A stretch of DNA of 39,358 nucleotides from Longibacter salinarum (lineage in GTDB: Bacteria > Bacteroidota > Rhodothermia > Rhodothermales > Salinibacteraceae), in contig NZ_PDEQ01000013.1 of the NCBI RefSeq assembly GCF_002554795.1, positions 1-39,358 of the forward strand, given 5' to 3'. Below the pieces are notes generated by a model. It was not told the DNA's origin and made no database searches. It saw only the letters and a list, made by a program, of their open reading frames with translations. Both the position numbers and the translations under genes were made by a program. Below are positions 13,716 to 22,646 of this stretch, in pieces. Numbering within the stretch: the stretch's first letter is position 1; each line of letters begins with the position of its first letter.

Positions 13716-16646
13716 ATGCCTCGTTGGAAAGGACTCGACCTCGAAACGGAAGGAACCGGAATTTCGCGGCCGCTAAGCAGGCACGTAAATCTGCTTGGTG
13801 CCATGCTCGGGCAGATTGCCAAAGAGCAGATGGGGGAGGACGTCTTTGAGCGTGTCGAGTCCCTTCGACTGCTATGTAAACGGGCCGATCGCGATGATGA
13901 CGAATCCCTCCGCGCAGAGGCGGCGGAGAAGATTTCGGAGATGACGCTGGAGGAGATCGTTCAGGTGCTGCATGTGTACACCACGTTCTTCCACCTCGTC
14001 AACCAGGCGGAGCAGCAGGAGATCATCCGGATCAATCGGGAGCGGTCCCGCCGGTCGGGTCCGGCTGACTGGCCGCTCGGGCCGGGCTCGGGCGATGGTC
14101 ACAGGGATTCGTCTCCGCGATCTGAATCCATCGACGACGCCATTTACCAACTGAAACAGGACGGCGCGACGATCGATGAGGTCATCGACTGGCTTTCCGA
14201 CCTGGAGATCGGCCCGACGCTGACGGCCCATCCAACGGAGGCGCGGCGTCGAACCGTTCTGCAGAAACAGCAACGGATCGCGGGGCTTCTGGCTACGCTT
14301 CAAAGTCCCGACGCCACCCCGGACGAGCGCGCGACGACCCTCGATGAGCTGTACGATCAAATCGCGTTTCTCCTCGGAACTGATGAGATTCGCTCCGAGC
14401 GCCCGACCGTGCAGGAGGAGGTCGAGCAGGGACATTACTTCGTCCATGGCGGCATCTGGGACACCATCCCACGCATTCACCAGGACGTGCAGCAGGCTCT
14501 TCGCCGCCATTACGATACGACAGCGGACGTGCCGGCTTTTCTCACGTATCGGTCGTGGATTGGTAGCGACCGCGATGGGAATCCCAACGTCACGCCAAAC
14601 GTCACGCGGTGGACCTTCGCGCGGCAACGCCGGACGACGCTCGATCATCTCCTCGACGAGCTCGACGACCTGCGCGACGACCTCAGCCTGTCGCGAAACC
14701 AGACGGAGGTGTCCGACGAACTGATTTCATCGATTGAACGCGACGCTCAAAGCATAACGCTCGATGGTGATACGCTCCACCGGTATCGCAACGAGCCGTA
14801 CCGACTGAAGCTCGCGTACATGGAGGAGCGCCTCCGTGCCCTTCGCGACGCGGTCCCGACGGGAGAAACGGTCGAGACGGGGGACATCGCGCGATTGATT
14901 CCGACGAAAGGTGCAGCGGCATACACCTCTGAGAAGCTCGCGGACGACTTGCAGATGATTGCCGAAAGTCTGGAGAGTCATGGCGTGAAGGACGCGGGAC
15001 GGACGGGCCGGCTCCATCGCATGCGCGTCCTCGTTGACACGTTCGGCTTTCATCTCGCCGCGCTGGACGTCCGCCAGCACTCCGGTGTCCATGAGAAAGC
15101 GATCACGATTTTGCTACGCCACGCCGGCGTGACCGACGATTACGCCGCACTACCCGAGGACGAGAAGCTCGAGATTCTGCGGGCTGAATTGTCGAATCCA
15201 CGTCCACTCGTGCCTCGCGGCACGGACCTTCCCCATCCGGCCGGGACGCTCCTTGAGGTCTTTCGCACGCTGCGGATTATGCTGAAGGTCGACCCGGACG
15301 CGGTCGGCGCGTACATCGTCAGCATGACGCACTCGGTTAGTGACTTGCTCGAGCCGATGCTACTGGCGAAAGAGGCCGGCATCGGGAGCGTCGAGTCCGT
15401 CAATGACGACACCGACGCCTTCGTCTGCCCGATGGACTTCGTCCCGCTCTTCGAGACGATCGAGGACCTGGACGCCGCCGATGACCGGATGGAGGCGCTG
15501 TTTACCGACGACCTGTACGCCGCCCACCTTGAGCGACGCGACGGGTTTCAGGAGATCATGCTCGGCTATTCCGACTCCAACAAGGACGGAGGCTACTGGA
15601 TGGCCAACTGGGCATTGCACAAGGCGATCTATCGCCTCGGCGTGGTGTGTAACGACTACGACATCGATCTGTGTCTCTTCCATGGACGTGGCGGCACGGT
15701 GGGACGGGGCGGCGGCCACACGTACCAGGCCATTCGTGCGCTCCCGTCGAACGTGCACAACGGCAAGATCCGATTCACCGAGCAGGGCGAGATCATCTCG
15801 TTCCGCTACGCCCTTCCCGACATCGCGAGACGCCACGTTGAGCAGCTCGTCAGCGCCACACTCACAGCTACCGCCCGAGCGGACAGCGGCGAGGCGAGTG
15901 ACGGGCCGGTCGGACTGGATGAAGAGGAGACGGAGGTTGCTACGTTGCTCGACGAGATCGCGGATCGCGCCATGGAGACGTACCGCGATATGATCGACGA
16001 CCCCAAGTGGTGGCCGTGGTACACCGAAGTGACGCCTATTGAGCACATCTCCCGACTGCCGATCGCCTCGCGACCGGTCTCGCGGTCAAGCGACGAGGAG
16101 GTGGATTTCGAAGATCTCCGCGCCATCCCGTGGGGGTTTGCGTGGACGCAAGCCCGCTACATCGTACCCGGCTGGTATGGCACCGGTGCTGCATTCGAGG
16201 AAGTGATTTCGGAACGGGACGGCACCCTCGAAACGCTCCGTCATTGTTACCGCGACTGGCCCTTCTTCACCGCGGTGATGGACAGTGCCCAGCGGGAGAT
16301 GGCACGTGCTCGCTTGCCGATTGCGCATCATTACGATGAGCGACTGCGCACGGGCGATACGTCCTTCCACGATTCTATCGATGCGGACTTCGACCGGGGG
16401 CGAGAGGCGATTCTGACGATTACAGGACAGGACGAACTCTTCGACAACACGCCGGTGCTGCAAAAGTCGATTCGTCTCCGCAATCCGTACACCGATGTGC
16501 TGAATCTTCTGCAGGTGGAGTTGATCGAGCGCGACCGGGCGATGGCCGATGAGAACGGACACAGCGAGGCGCATCGCGATTCGCTTCGGATGGCGCTTTT
16601 CTTAAGCATCAACGGGATCGCTGCGGCGATGCAGAGCACCGGTTGA
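13716..16646 (+). CDS. ppc: Phosphoenolpyruvate carboxylase
   Basis: Converts PEP and bicarbonate to oxaloacetate, feeding the TCA cycle. Bacterial-type PEPC motifs appear in order: TLTAHPTEARRRTVLQ with catalytic His172, SWIGSDRDGNPNVT, LDVRQHS, GYSDSNKDGGYWMANW, the PEP-binding loop FHGRGGTVGRGGG, FTEQGEIISFRYA, WTQARYIVPGWYGTG, and the C-terminal SINGIAAAMQSTG. The end differs from the common GMRNTG form by Ala-Met-Gln-Ser. The start is put at ATG 13716 (MPRWKGLDLETEG); the same frame stays open upstream to ATG 13584, but that part is element copy 2. 976 residues, slightly longer than typical, with a variable charged insert near 120-140. Confidence 0.96.
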   Translation: MPRWKGLDLETEGTGISRPLSRHVNLLGAMLGQIAKEQMGEDVFERVESLRLLCKRADRDDDESLRAEAAEKISEMTLEEIVQVLHVYTTFFHLVNQAEQQEIIRINRERSRRSGPADWPLGPGSGDGHRDSSPRSESIDDAIYQLKQDGATIDEVIDWLSDLEIGPTLTAHPTEARRRTVLQKQQRIAGLLATLQSPDATPDERATTLDELYDQIAFLLGTDEIRSERPTVQEEVEQGHYFVHGGIWDTIPRIHQDVQQALRRHYDTTADVPAFLTYRSWIGSDRDGNPNVTPNVTRWTFARQRRTTLDHLLDELDDLRDDLSLSRNQTEVSDELISSIERDAQSITLDGDTLHRYRNEPYRLKLAYMEERLRALRDAVPTGETVETGDIARLIPTKGAAAYTSEKLADDLQMIAESLESHGVKDAGRTGRLHRMRVLVDTFGFHLAALDVRQHSGVHEKAITILLRHAGVTDDYAALPEDEKLEILRAELSNPRPLVPRGTDLPHPAGTLLEVFRTLRIMLKVDPDAVGAYIVSMTHSVSDLLEPMLLAKEAGIGSVESVNDDTDAFVCPMDFVPLFETIEDLDAADDRMEALFTDDLYAAHLERRDGFQEIMLGYSDSNKDGGYWMANWALHKAIYRLGVVCNDYDIDLCLFHGRGGTVGRGGGHTYQAIRALPSNVHNGKIRFTEQGEIISFRYALPDIARRHVEQLVSATLTATARADSGEASDGPVGLDEEETEVATLLDEIADRAMETYRDMIDDPKWWPWYTEVTPIEHISRLPIASRPVSRSSDEEVDFEDLRAIPWGFAWTQARYIVPGWYGTGAAFEEVISERDGTLETLRHCYRDWPFFTAVMDSAQREMARARLPIAHHYDERLRTGDTSFHDSIDADFDRGREAILTITGQDELFDNTPVLQKSIRLRNPYTDVLNLLQVELIERDRAMADENGHSEAHRDSLRMALFLSINGIAAAMQSTG

Positions 16647-16856
16647 TGTGGGCACGGAACTCGATATCGACGGGGGATGAAAAGGAACAAGCGGTCACAA
16701 AAAACGCTAAAATGCCCCAATTCTTCCGCCGGAGTAGGGCGGTGCATGACGACGGTTGAACATGCTGGCGCCCCGCGCCGGGAGGTCGACGTTTCGCGCC
16801 GAACGTTCTTCGTGCGCTTCTGCTGCAGCACGGTCACAAACGACGAGGGTGCCTCT

Positions 16857-17429
16857 ATGTCTCAAGAGCCGATGCCGACTGGAGAAGAATCAAACCCAAA
16901 TGACACGGAGAAGGACGCACCGACCGGTTCGAAGGCGTCTATTCCGGTCGTAACGTTCAACACCCAGGCGTTTGAGGAAGCCGTACAGGCTCTTCCTTCG
17001 ATCACCGAAGGAGTGGGCGAACACGGCTTTATGATCGTCTTTCATAATGGAGACCGAGCGGCACGGCAGCAAGCGCTGTCAGATCTCGTCGAGCACGCCA
17101 CCCCGACTGTCCATCAGTTTCAGGTTCCCACACTGCTTGGGGAGCGTCGGATCCACACGCAGAACGCACTACGAAAATCGTTCGATCATGCATCCGAGGA
17201 AGATGCAGTTCTTTATTTCGAGAATGTAGATGCTCTTTTTACCCATACGCACACCGAAGGCCCCGATGTCAACGGTGAGGCCGAACCGACAACGGTTGAG
17301 TACTTCCTTGATCGTGTGAGTGCGTATTGGGGCCTCGTCATCCTGTGCGTATCCCATCCCACGCACGAAGCGGCCATTCGACGGTACACCCCACCGGACC
17401 TTGTTGTCACCTTCGATTCGCCCGAATAA
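16857..17429 (+). CDS. Degenerate AAA+ domain protein (190 aa)
   Basis: After a disordered acidic N-terminus (1-28) the protein follows the order of an AAA+ core, but with key residues lost. The segment at the P-loop position (GFMIVFHNGDRAARQQAL, 57-74) has no G-x4-GK-T/S. The Walker B region reads VLYFENVDALF (118-128), with Glu-Asn in place of Asp-Glu, yet keeps the DALF tail of CDC48/ClpX-like proteins. The sensor-1 strand ends LCVSHPTH rather than ATN, and the C-terminus RRYTPPDLVVTFDSPE matches the lid entry of that family. It probably binds no ATP, or binds it weakly. Start chosen at ATG 16857 over 16677. No operon partner is evident. Confidence 0.6.
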   Translation: MSQEPMPTGEESNPNDTEKDAPTGSKASIPVVTFNTQAFEEAVQALPSITEGVGEHGFMIVFHNGDRAARQQALSDLVEHATPTVHQFQVPTLLGERRIHTQNALRKSFDHASEEDAVLYFENVDALFTHTHTEGPDVNGEAEPTTVEYFLDRVSAYWGLVILCVSHPTHEAAIRRYTPPDLVVTFDSPE

Positions 17430-17584
17430 AGGCAGGATGACCGCGGCTCATCGTCGATCTGTAGGCGGTCTGCAACTCTCACCGTACCTCATACGTAGTG
17501 CGGTCGAACTGTGGGCACATCTGACCGGTGACATTTTGCCCCGGCAATTTCGTCCCCCTTCCTATCACATATCGTCTCAACTCG

Positions 17585-18184
17585 ATGCGTAGCAAAGGAA
17601 CGATCGTTCTCGCTATCCTGGGTCTCCTCCTTCTTGTTGGTGGCTGCGGTGGCGTGAGTTCGTACAACAGCATGGTGCAGCAGCAGGAATCTGTTCGCCA
17701 GGCCTGGGCCAATGTGGAGTCCAATTACCAACGTCGGGCGGATCTCATTCCCAATCTCGTCAATACCGTCCAGGGTGCCGCCGATTTCGAGCAGGAAACG
17801 CTGACGCAGGTTACCGAGGCGCGCGCACGGGCCACGTCGATCCAGATTGATGCTGATGATCTCGACAACCCGGAGAAAATTCAGCAGTATCAGCAAGCAC
17901 AGGGCGAGCTTGGCAAGGCGCTCGGTCGCCTCCTGATGGTGTCGGAAAACTACCCGACGCTACGCGCGACGGAGCAATTCCAGACGCTTCAGGCGCAGCT
18001 CGAAGGCACGGAGAACCGTATCAACGTAGCGCGGCGCGACTACAACGAATCCGTCGCACAGTATAACACGGAGATTCGGTCTTTCCCGACCAACATTATC
18101 GCGGGCATCACTGGGTTCCAGCCGCGTCAGCCGTTCGAAGCGGAAGCAGGCGCCGAAGACGCTCCCACGGTCTCGTTTGATTAG
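17585..18184 (+). CDS. LemA family protein
   Basis: A membrane-anchored four-helix-bundle protein of about 199 residues. The N-terminus (MRSKGTIVLAILGLLLLVGG) ends in a lipobox-like LVGGC with Cys21, so it may be lipidated instead of simply membrane-spanning. The LemA core is clear: NSMVQQQESVRQAWANVESN, YQRRADLIPNLVNTVQG, NYPTLRATEQFQTLQ, RINVARRDYNESVAQYNTEI and FPTNIIAGITGF. LemA proteins often sit beside TPM-domain proteins and M48 proteases, as here. Start at ATG 17585, since upstream codons are unlike the family. The role is envelope-related but not known in detail. Confidence 0.93.
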   Translation: MRSKGTIVLAILGLLLLVGGCGGVSSYNSMVQQQESVRQAWANVESNYQRRADLIPNLVNTVQGAADFEQETLTQVTEARARATSIQIDADDLDNPEKIQQYQQAQGELGKALGRLLMVSENYPTLRATEQFQTLQAQLEGTENRINVARRDYNESVAQYNTEIRSFPTNIIAGITGFQPRQPFEAEAGAEDAPTVSFD

Positions 18185-18200
18185 CGCCTGATCTGACGCT

Positions 18201-18234
18201 GCGATGCTGCGGCTGTCACCGGTCGCAGCATCGC
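18201..18234. promoter_or_regulatory. Intergenic hairpin between lemA and the TPM gene
   Basis: GCGATGCTGCG and CGCAGCATCGC form a perfect 11-bp stem with a 12-nt loop, 17 bp after the LemA stop. There is no T-run, so it is more likely a transcript-stabilising or attenuating hairpin inside an operon than a terminator. Confidence 0.55.
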
Positions 18235-18294
18235 CGGTCGAGCGCTTTGCGTGCTGGGCTTCCCTCGTTCTGTGCTCCTCGTCCCATCGACGTC

Positions 18295-19074
18295 GTGCTT
18301 CGCACCTTTCGTGCTTTCGGTCTACTGCTTCTCCTGGTTGCGTGGGTGTCGTCTGCGCCCGCTCTTGGGCAGCGATTCGACATCCCGGCCCGTCCGTCCA
18401 GTCCCGTGCTGGATCAGGCGGATCTGCTCTCGGGCAGTGAAGAACAGCAGCTCGCGCAGAAGCTTCGCACGTACGAAACGGAAACGTCGACGGCCGTCGT
18501 GGTGGTCACGCTCCCGTCGCTACAGGGGGCTCCGATTGCCGAGTACACCGTCGAGCTCGGGCGCGAATGGGGGGTCGGGCAGGGGGGACTGGACAACGGA
18601 GCCGTCGTCCTGATTTCGCGGGACGACCGCCGCATGTTCATCGCCACCGGCTACGGACTGGAAGGCAGCATCCCGGATGCTGTGGCGTCGGACCTCGTCC
18701 GAAACGTGATGCGGCCGGCCTTCCGAAAGGGAAACTTCTACGAGGGGATTGATCGGGCGACGAGTTCGCTCATGCTTGCGGCCCGTGGAGAGTACACGGC
18801 CACCGAACGCCCATCTTCGTCCCGCGAGGACGGCGGTGATTCCGAAACGCTGATCTTCATCGTGTTCATCATTCTGTACTTTGTCCTGACGTCGAAACGG
18901 CGGGGCTCTGGTGGAGATGGCGGCCGGAGACGGCGTCGCGGAAATGTCTTCATCTGGGGATCCCCCGGTGGCTTCGGTGGGGGAGGCGGAGGTGGAGATG
19001 GTTTTGGTGGCGGCGGCTTCGGAGGATTTGGAGGCGGAAGCTTCGGTGGGGGTGGCGCCGGCGGGTCCTGGTAA
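18295..19074 (+). CDS. TPM-domain (YgcG-like) secreted membrane protein
   Basis: GTG 18295 gives a classic signal peptide (MLRTFRAFGLLLLLVAWVSS, cleavage after ALG near residue 26). The TPM domain spans about residues 35-155 (VLDQADLLSGSEEQQLAQKL, TYETETSTAVVVVTL, ELGREWGVGQGGLDNGAVVL, RRMFIATGYGLEGSIPD). A TM helix follows at about 184-202 (TLIFIVFIILYFVL), then a basic patch (RRGSGGDGGRRRRRG) and a Gly/Phe-rich tail ending GGAGGSW, as in many family members. It is predicted to be in the inner membrane with the TPM domain outside. The pairing with LemA supports a shared envelope role. A TTG at 18247 is the alternative start. Confidence 0.9.
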   Translation: MLRTFRAFGLLLLLVAWVSSAPALGQRFDIPARPSSPVLDQADLLSGSEEQQLAQKLRTYETETSTAVVVVTLPSLQGAPIAEYTVELGREWGVGQGGLDNGAVVLISRDDRRMFIATGYGLEGSIPDAVASDLVRNVMRPAFRKGNFYEGIDRATSSLMLAARGEYTATERPSSSREDGGDSETLIFIVFIILYFVLTSKRRGSGGDGGRRRRRGNVFIWGSPGGFGGGGGGGDGFGGGGFGGFGGGSFGGGGAGGSW

Positions 19075-19216
19075 ACCGGATCCTGTTAATCGTCGTGCCG
19101 CACACGTCCGTGAACGTCTGGATATGTCCGACAGCATGGCGGTCATACGGGAACGGCCGGTCGTCCATCGGATTTCTGTCATGCCTCACGTTCCTTGCTC
19201 ACGTACATCCGTTCTC

Positions 19217-19543
19217 ATGTCCGATCGTCTGCAGCAGCTCCTGGAGTTTTACGAAGAAGACCCACAGGACAACTTCGTCCGGTTTGCGCTGGCGCAGGAG
19301 CACTTGAAGCGCGACGAGACGGAGAAAGCCCTGTCTCTCTTCGAGGAGCTCGTGGAGACGGATCCCGACTACGTTGGAACGTACTATCACCTTGGAAAAC
19401 TGTACGAGCGTCTCGACCGAACGGACGACGCGATCGAGACGTACCGTCAGGGCATTGAGGTCGCGCGCGACCAGCGCGACAACAAGAATCTGTCGGAGCT
19501 CCAGGATGCGAAGCTGAAGGCGGAAGGTGTCGGCTTCGACTGA
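19217..19543 (+). CDS. Small TPR protein (108 aa)
   Basis: An all-helical, acidic protein beginning MSDRLQQLLEFYEEDPQDNF. Residues 15-85 form two to three TPR-like helix pairs, with FVRFALAQEHLKRDETEKAL and YYHLGKLYERLDRTDDAIET carrying the typical Leu/Gly/Tyr-Ala spacing. It is expected to be cytosolic and to mediate protein contacts. Much longer in-frame extensions upstream read through the Gly-rich tail of the TPM gene in another frame and are rejected. It lies between the TPM and the LysM genes, 142 and 82 bp from them, on the same strand. Confidence 0.85.
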   Translation: MSDRLQQLLEFYEEDPQDNFVRFALAQEHLKRDETEKALSLFEELVETDPDYVGTYYHLGKLYERLDRTDDAIETYRQGIEVARDQRDNKNLSELQDAKLKAEGVGFD

Positions 19544-19625
19544 GGACGGAGGATGTCGGCGTCACCGTGACGAGCGCGTGCATCCCGATCGATCGGGTCG
19601 ATCTATTCCCAGAGAGAATGTGTCC

Positions 19626-20636
19626 ATGAGGGCGATTGTGTCCATTTCTCCTCGTCTCGCTTTGGTGGCGAGTATGACGGCCGTTTTACTCGCCTGGGGA
19701 GCGGTGCCGGTCCTTGCCCAGGACACCGGGGACGACGAGGCGACGTACACGGTGCAGGCCGGAGATACGCTCTTTGGTATTGCCCAGCGGTTCGGCACAT
19801 CGGTTCGTTCGCTCAAAAAGTGGAATGACCTGGACGGTGCCGGCATCCAGGTCGGCCAGACGCTTCGAGTTCGCCCACTGTCGCCATCGAGTTCGCAAGG
19901 GGAGCCAGACGCTGATGCCGGAGGGGGCGAGGAGCCCCCGGAGAGGCCGTCCGCTGATGCCGAAGACGCCGCGGAGACGGAGAGAGACACGATCAAGGCT
20001 CCCGGCCGGATCATCGCCGACGCCGGAGATACGCTGGTGGACATCGCCCTGCGGCTCGGCACGACGGCGGATACCCTCTTTGCTCTGAACGATAGCATTC
20101 GATCACCGATCGAGGAAGGGCAGGGTGTGCTTGTCCCTTCTCGGTTTGGGGCCGGAAGTCATGTCGTCCAGCCCGGAGAAACGCTCTACAGCATCGCAGG
20201 AGCGTATGGCGTGAGCGTTCGGGCCCTCCAGTCGGAGAACGATCTTGAGGACGCGACGATCAACCCCGGTCAGCGTCTCGACATTCCGGGAAATACGAGC
20301 CGTGGCAAGATCGAACCGCCTGAGCCTGATTCCACCGGTCCCGTCGCCGTCTATCCGACAGCCTTCGAGGGACGGCTTACCGCGAGTGGCGAGACATACG
20401 ATCCGGCCACGTTCACAGGTAGCCATCCCACGCTGCCGTACGGGTCGATCGTCCTGCTTTCTCATCCCGGTAATCGGCGTCACAGCTTCCTCCGTATCAT
20501 CGATCGCGGTCCCGTCGAGGATAACGTGATCATGGACGTGTCGAAGGCGGTGGCTCAGCACCTTGGATTCACCGCCAGCGATTCCCCCGACGACCTCCAA
20601 CTCCGTATCGTCTGGGTGAACGAAACCAGGAGGTAA
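19626..20636 (+). CDS. LysM (x3) + RlpA-like double-psi beta-barrel protein
   Basis: A 336-residue secreted peptidoglycan-associated protein. Signal peptide: MRAIVSISPRLALVASMTAV with cleavage after VLAQ near residue 31. LysM1 at about 38-82 (YTVQAGDTLFGIAQRFGTSV), an acidic Glu/Pro/Ala linker (90-120), LysM2 about 128-170 (ADAGDTLVDIALRLGTTADT), LysM3 about 177-220 (HVVQPGETLYSIAGAYGVSV), then an RlpA-like domain (about 245-330) with LTASGETYDPATFTGSHPTL, LPYGSIV and RIIDRGP. The Asp of the IDRGP motif matches the catalytic position of RlpA lytic transglycosylases, but the usual N of NDRGP is I. It may cleave or only bind septal peptidoglycan. Confidence 0.9.
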   Translation: MRAIVSISPRLALVASMTAVLLAWGAVPVLAQDTGDDEATYTVQAGDTLFGIAQRFGTSVRSLKKWNDLDGAGIQVGQTLRVRPLSPSSSQGEPDADAGGGEEPPERPSADAEDAAETERDTIKAPGRIIADAGDTLVDIALRLGTTADTLFALNDSIRSPIEEGQGVLVPSRFGAGSHVVQPGETLYSIAGAYGVSVRALQSENDLEDATINPGQRLDIPGNTSRGKIEPPEPDSTGPVAVYPTAFEGRLTASGETYDPATFTGSHPTLPYGSIVLLSHPGNRRHSFLRIIDRGPVEDNVIMDVSKAVAQHLGFTASDSPDDLQLRIVWVNETRR

Positions 20637-20723
20637 CCGGCGTAACACCGTACTGGTGCGACGCGTACGATGAGTGCCTCGACTCGGGGCTTCGACTTCC
20701 GCATCACCTAGACCCTTGCTCAC

Positions 20724-21473
20724 GTGCCAGCGCCGACATCAGCATCCGAACGGGCGCTTCGCTCGGCCTACTGGGCGGCATCCCGCACCGGGACGTACGG
20801 CTTCCTGAGCGCCCTGCCGCTTCTCATCGCCTACGAGGTGATGATCGCTGTCGCAAACTACGGCTCCGGGCGACCGGTCCGCATCGGCGCCGACGTGTGG
20901 ATGAAGCAGCTCGCTGCTCTCACGGGTGGACCGATCGTTTGGGTTCTGGCGGGGACCGTTCTGGTCGTGGGTGTGGGCATCATGGTATACGAGAGGAAGC
21001 AAAATATCCCGCTTCGTCCCGCCTATTTTGCCGGAATTCTGGCTGAGAGCGCCGTATATGCCGTCCTGGTCGCTGGACTTGTTTCGTACCTGGTCGCTGC
21101 TGTCTTTGCCGCGGCTCCAAGCCCGCAGATGGCGCATGACCTCTGGACGCAACTCGCCCTGTCAATTGGTGCTGGACTCTACGAAGAGCTCGTGTTTCGG
21201 GTGATTCTCGTGGGTGGGCTCTTCCTGTTCTTTCGATGGATGTTCTCAAGCCAAACGACGGCGTATGTGACGGCAGCGATTATCGGCGCTGCCGTCTTCA
21301 GCCTTGTGCATTACGCGGGTGCGTTGGGCGACCCGTTCGCCCTCGACTCATTCACCTTTCGCTTTCTGTTCGGTCTGGCGCTGAATGTGCTTTTTCTGGT
21401 GCGCGGATTCGGGGTGGCAGCCTGGACGCACGCCCTGTATGACATCTACTTGACGCTCGGTCTGTTCGGCTAA
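20724..21473 (+). CDS. CPBP family intramembrane metalloprotease
   Basis: A polytopic membrane protein of 249 residues with about six to eight TM helices, starting at GTG 20724. The CPBP/Abi (CAAX-processing type) motifs are present: EE-x3-R as YEELVFRV (Glu154, Glu155, Arg159), F-x3-H as FSLVHYAG (His196), and a final His in TM8 (WTHALYDIY). These side chains hold the catalytic zinc or activate water. The substrate is not known; bacterial members act in membrane-protein processing or immunity to peptides. It is on the same strand as the LysM and HtpX genes, separated by 87 and 153 bp. Confidence 0.88.
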   Translation: MPAPTSASERALRSAYWAASRTGTYGFLSALPLLIAYEVMIAVANYGSGRPVRIGADVWMKQLAALTGGPIVWVLAGTVLVVGVGIMVYERKQNIPLRPAYFAGILAESAVYAVLVAGLVSYLVAAVFAAAPSPQMAHDLWTQLALSIGAGLYEELVFRVILVGGLFLFFRWMFSSQTTAYVTAAIIGAAVFSLVHYAGALGDPFALDSFTFRFLFGLALNVLFLVRGFGVAAWTHALYDIYLTLGLFG

Positions 21474-21626
21474 ATCTGGGCCTGCCAGAACGGCAGAGAA
21501 TGCGGAGCGGCACGGGTGTTGTCATTTAAAAACGTACGTGGTGAGTATGGCCGGCGAGAGTGAAACGGACGTCTTGATTCGCCGGACTGCACGGATGCAT
21601 TGACTTTGGCAAAACGATAAAGCCTC

Positions 21627-22451
21627 GTGAACACCTTTCGTACCACCGCCCTCATGGCGGTCATGATTGTTCTCTTCGCCCTGGTGGGCCGTGCTCTGGC
21701 CGGGCCGGGCGGTATGACGATCGCCCTTTTCCTTGCCGTGATCATGAACGGCGTGAGTTACTGGTTTAGCTCATCTATCGTGCTGAAGATGCACGGAGCG
21801 AAGCCGATTGAGCGTGGGGATGCCCCTGAACTGTATGACCTCGTAGACCGCTTGCGGCAGAATGCAGGTCTTCCGATGCCGAAGGTAGCGATCATTCCGT
21901 CGGATCAGCCTAACGCGTTCGCTACCGGACGAAACCCGGACAACGCCGTCGTAGCGGTAACGCGTGGCCTGATGCGGACACTCGACCGCGATGAATTGGC
22001 CGGCGTCGTCGCGCACGAGCTCGCGCACGTTGAAAACCGCGATATCCTGACGTCGACCGTGGCGGCCACACTGGCGGCCGGAGTCACGCTTCTGGCGCGA
22101 TTCGGGTTCTTCTTTGACCGCGGCAATCGCGATGGAATATTTACGTCCCTCCTGATGCTCATTCTCGCGCCGCTTGCGGCGATGCTCATTCAGGCGGCGA
22201 TCTCGCGCTCGCGTGAGTTTGCTGCTGACCGGGATGGAGCACGAATCGCCCAGTCGCCACACGGTCTGGCCAGTGCCCTTCGCAAGATCGAACGAGCGGC
22301 CACGCACCAGCCGATGCAGAACGCGAGTGAGACGACCTCGCACATGTTCATCATTAACCCGTTTTCTGGTGGACTCTCCGGGCTGAAGTCCCTCTTCTCG
22401 ACGCACCCGCCAACGGAAGATCGGATTCAACGACTGCAATCGATGTCGTAG
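21627..22451 (+). CDS. htpX: HtpX-like M48 membrane metalloprotease
   Basis: Zinc protease of the inner membrane that degrades misfolded membrane proteins. Starts at GTG 21627 (MNTFRTTALMAVMIV), with two N-terminal TM helices (about 5-28 and 30-50). The zinc motif HELAH gives His130, Glu131 and His134; the third ligand is Glu197 in REFAADRDGA. Two further TM helices lie between (about 145-165 and 175-192). The conserved tail FSTHPPTEDRIQRL is complete. 274 residues, as expected for HtpX. LemA and HtpX are often neighbours in bacteria; here they bracket a set of envelope genes. Confidence 0.94.
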   Translation: MNTFRTTALMAVMIVLFALVGRALAGPGGMTIALFLAVIMNGVSYWFSSSIVLKMHGAKPIERGDAPELYDLVDRLRQNAGLPMPKVAIIPSDQPNAFATGRNPDNAVVAVTRGLMRTLDRDELAGVVAHELAHVENRDILTSTVAATLAAGVTLLARFGFFFDRGNRDGIFTSLLMLILAPLAAMLIQAAISRSREFAADRDGARIAQSPHGLASALRKIERAATHQPMQNASETTSHMFIINPFSGGLSGLKSLFSTHPPTEDRIQRLQSMS

Positions 22452-22646
22452 CATGTGGCTGGAGAGCGCATGACGTACTTACAGTCGTTTGAGCCAGAAG
22501 TCGTTATGACCGGGGTGGAAGCGGGTTCGTCGGCACGATAGGGGCCTTCGTTTTTTCTAGAGATTGTCCCGGTAAGGATTGCTCAGCTGCCGGGGCAAGG
22601 CCCTCTTTCCCTCCCCATTCTGGTGCCGGGTCTCGGCCTCTGTGTC

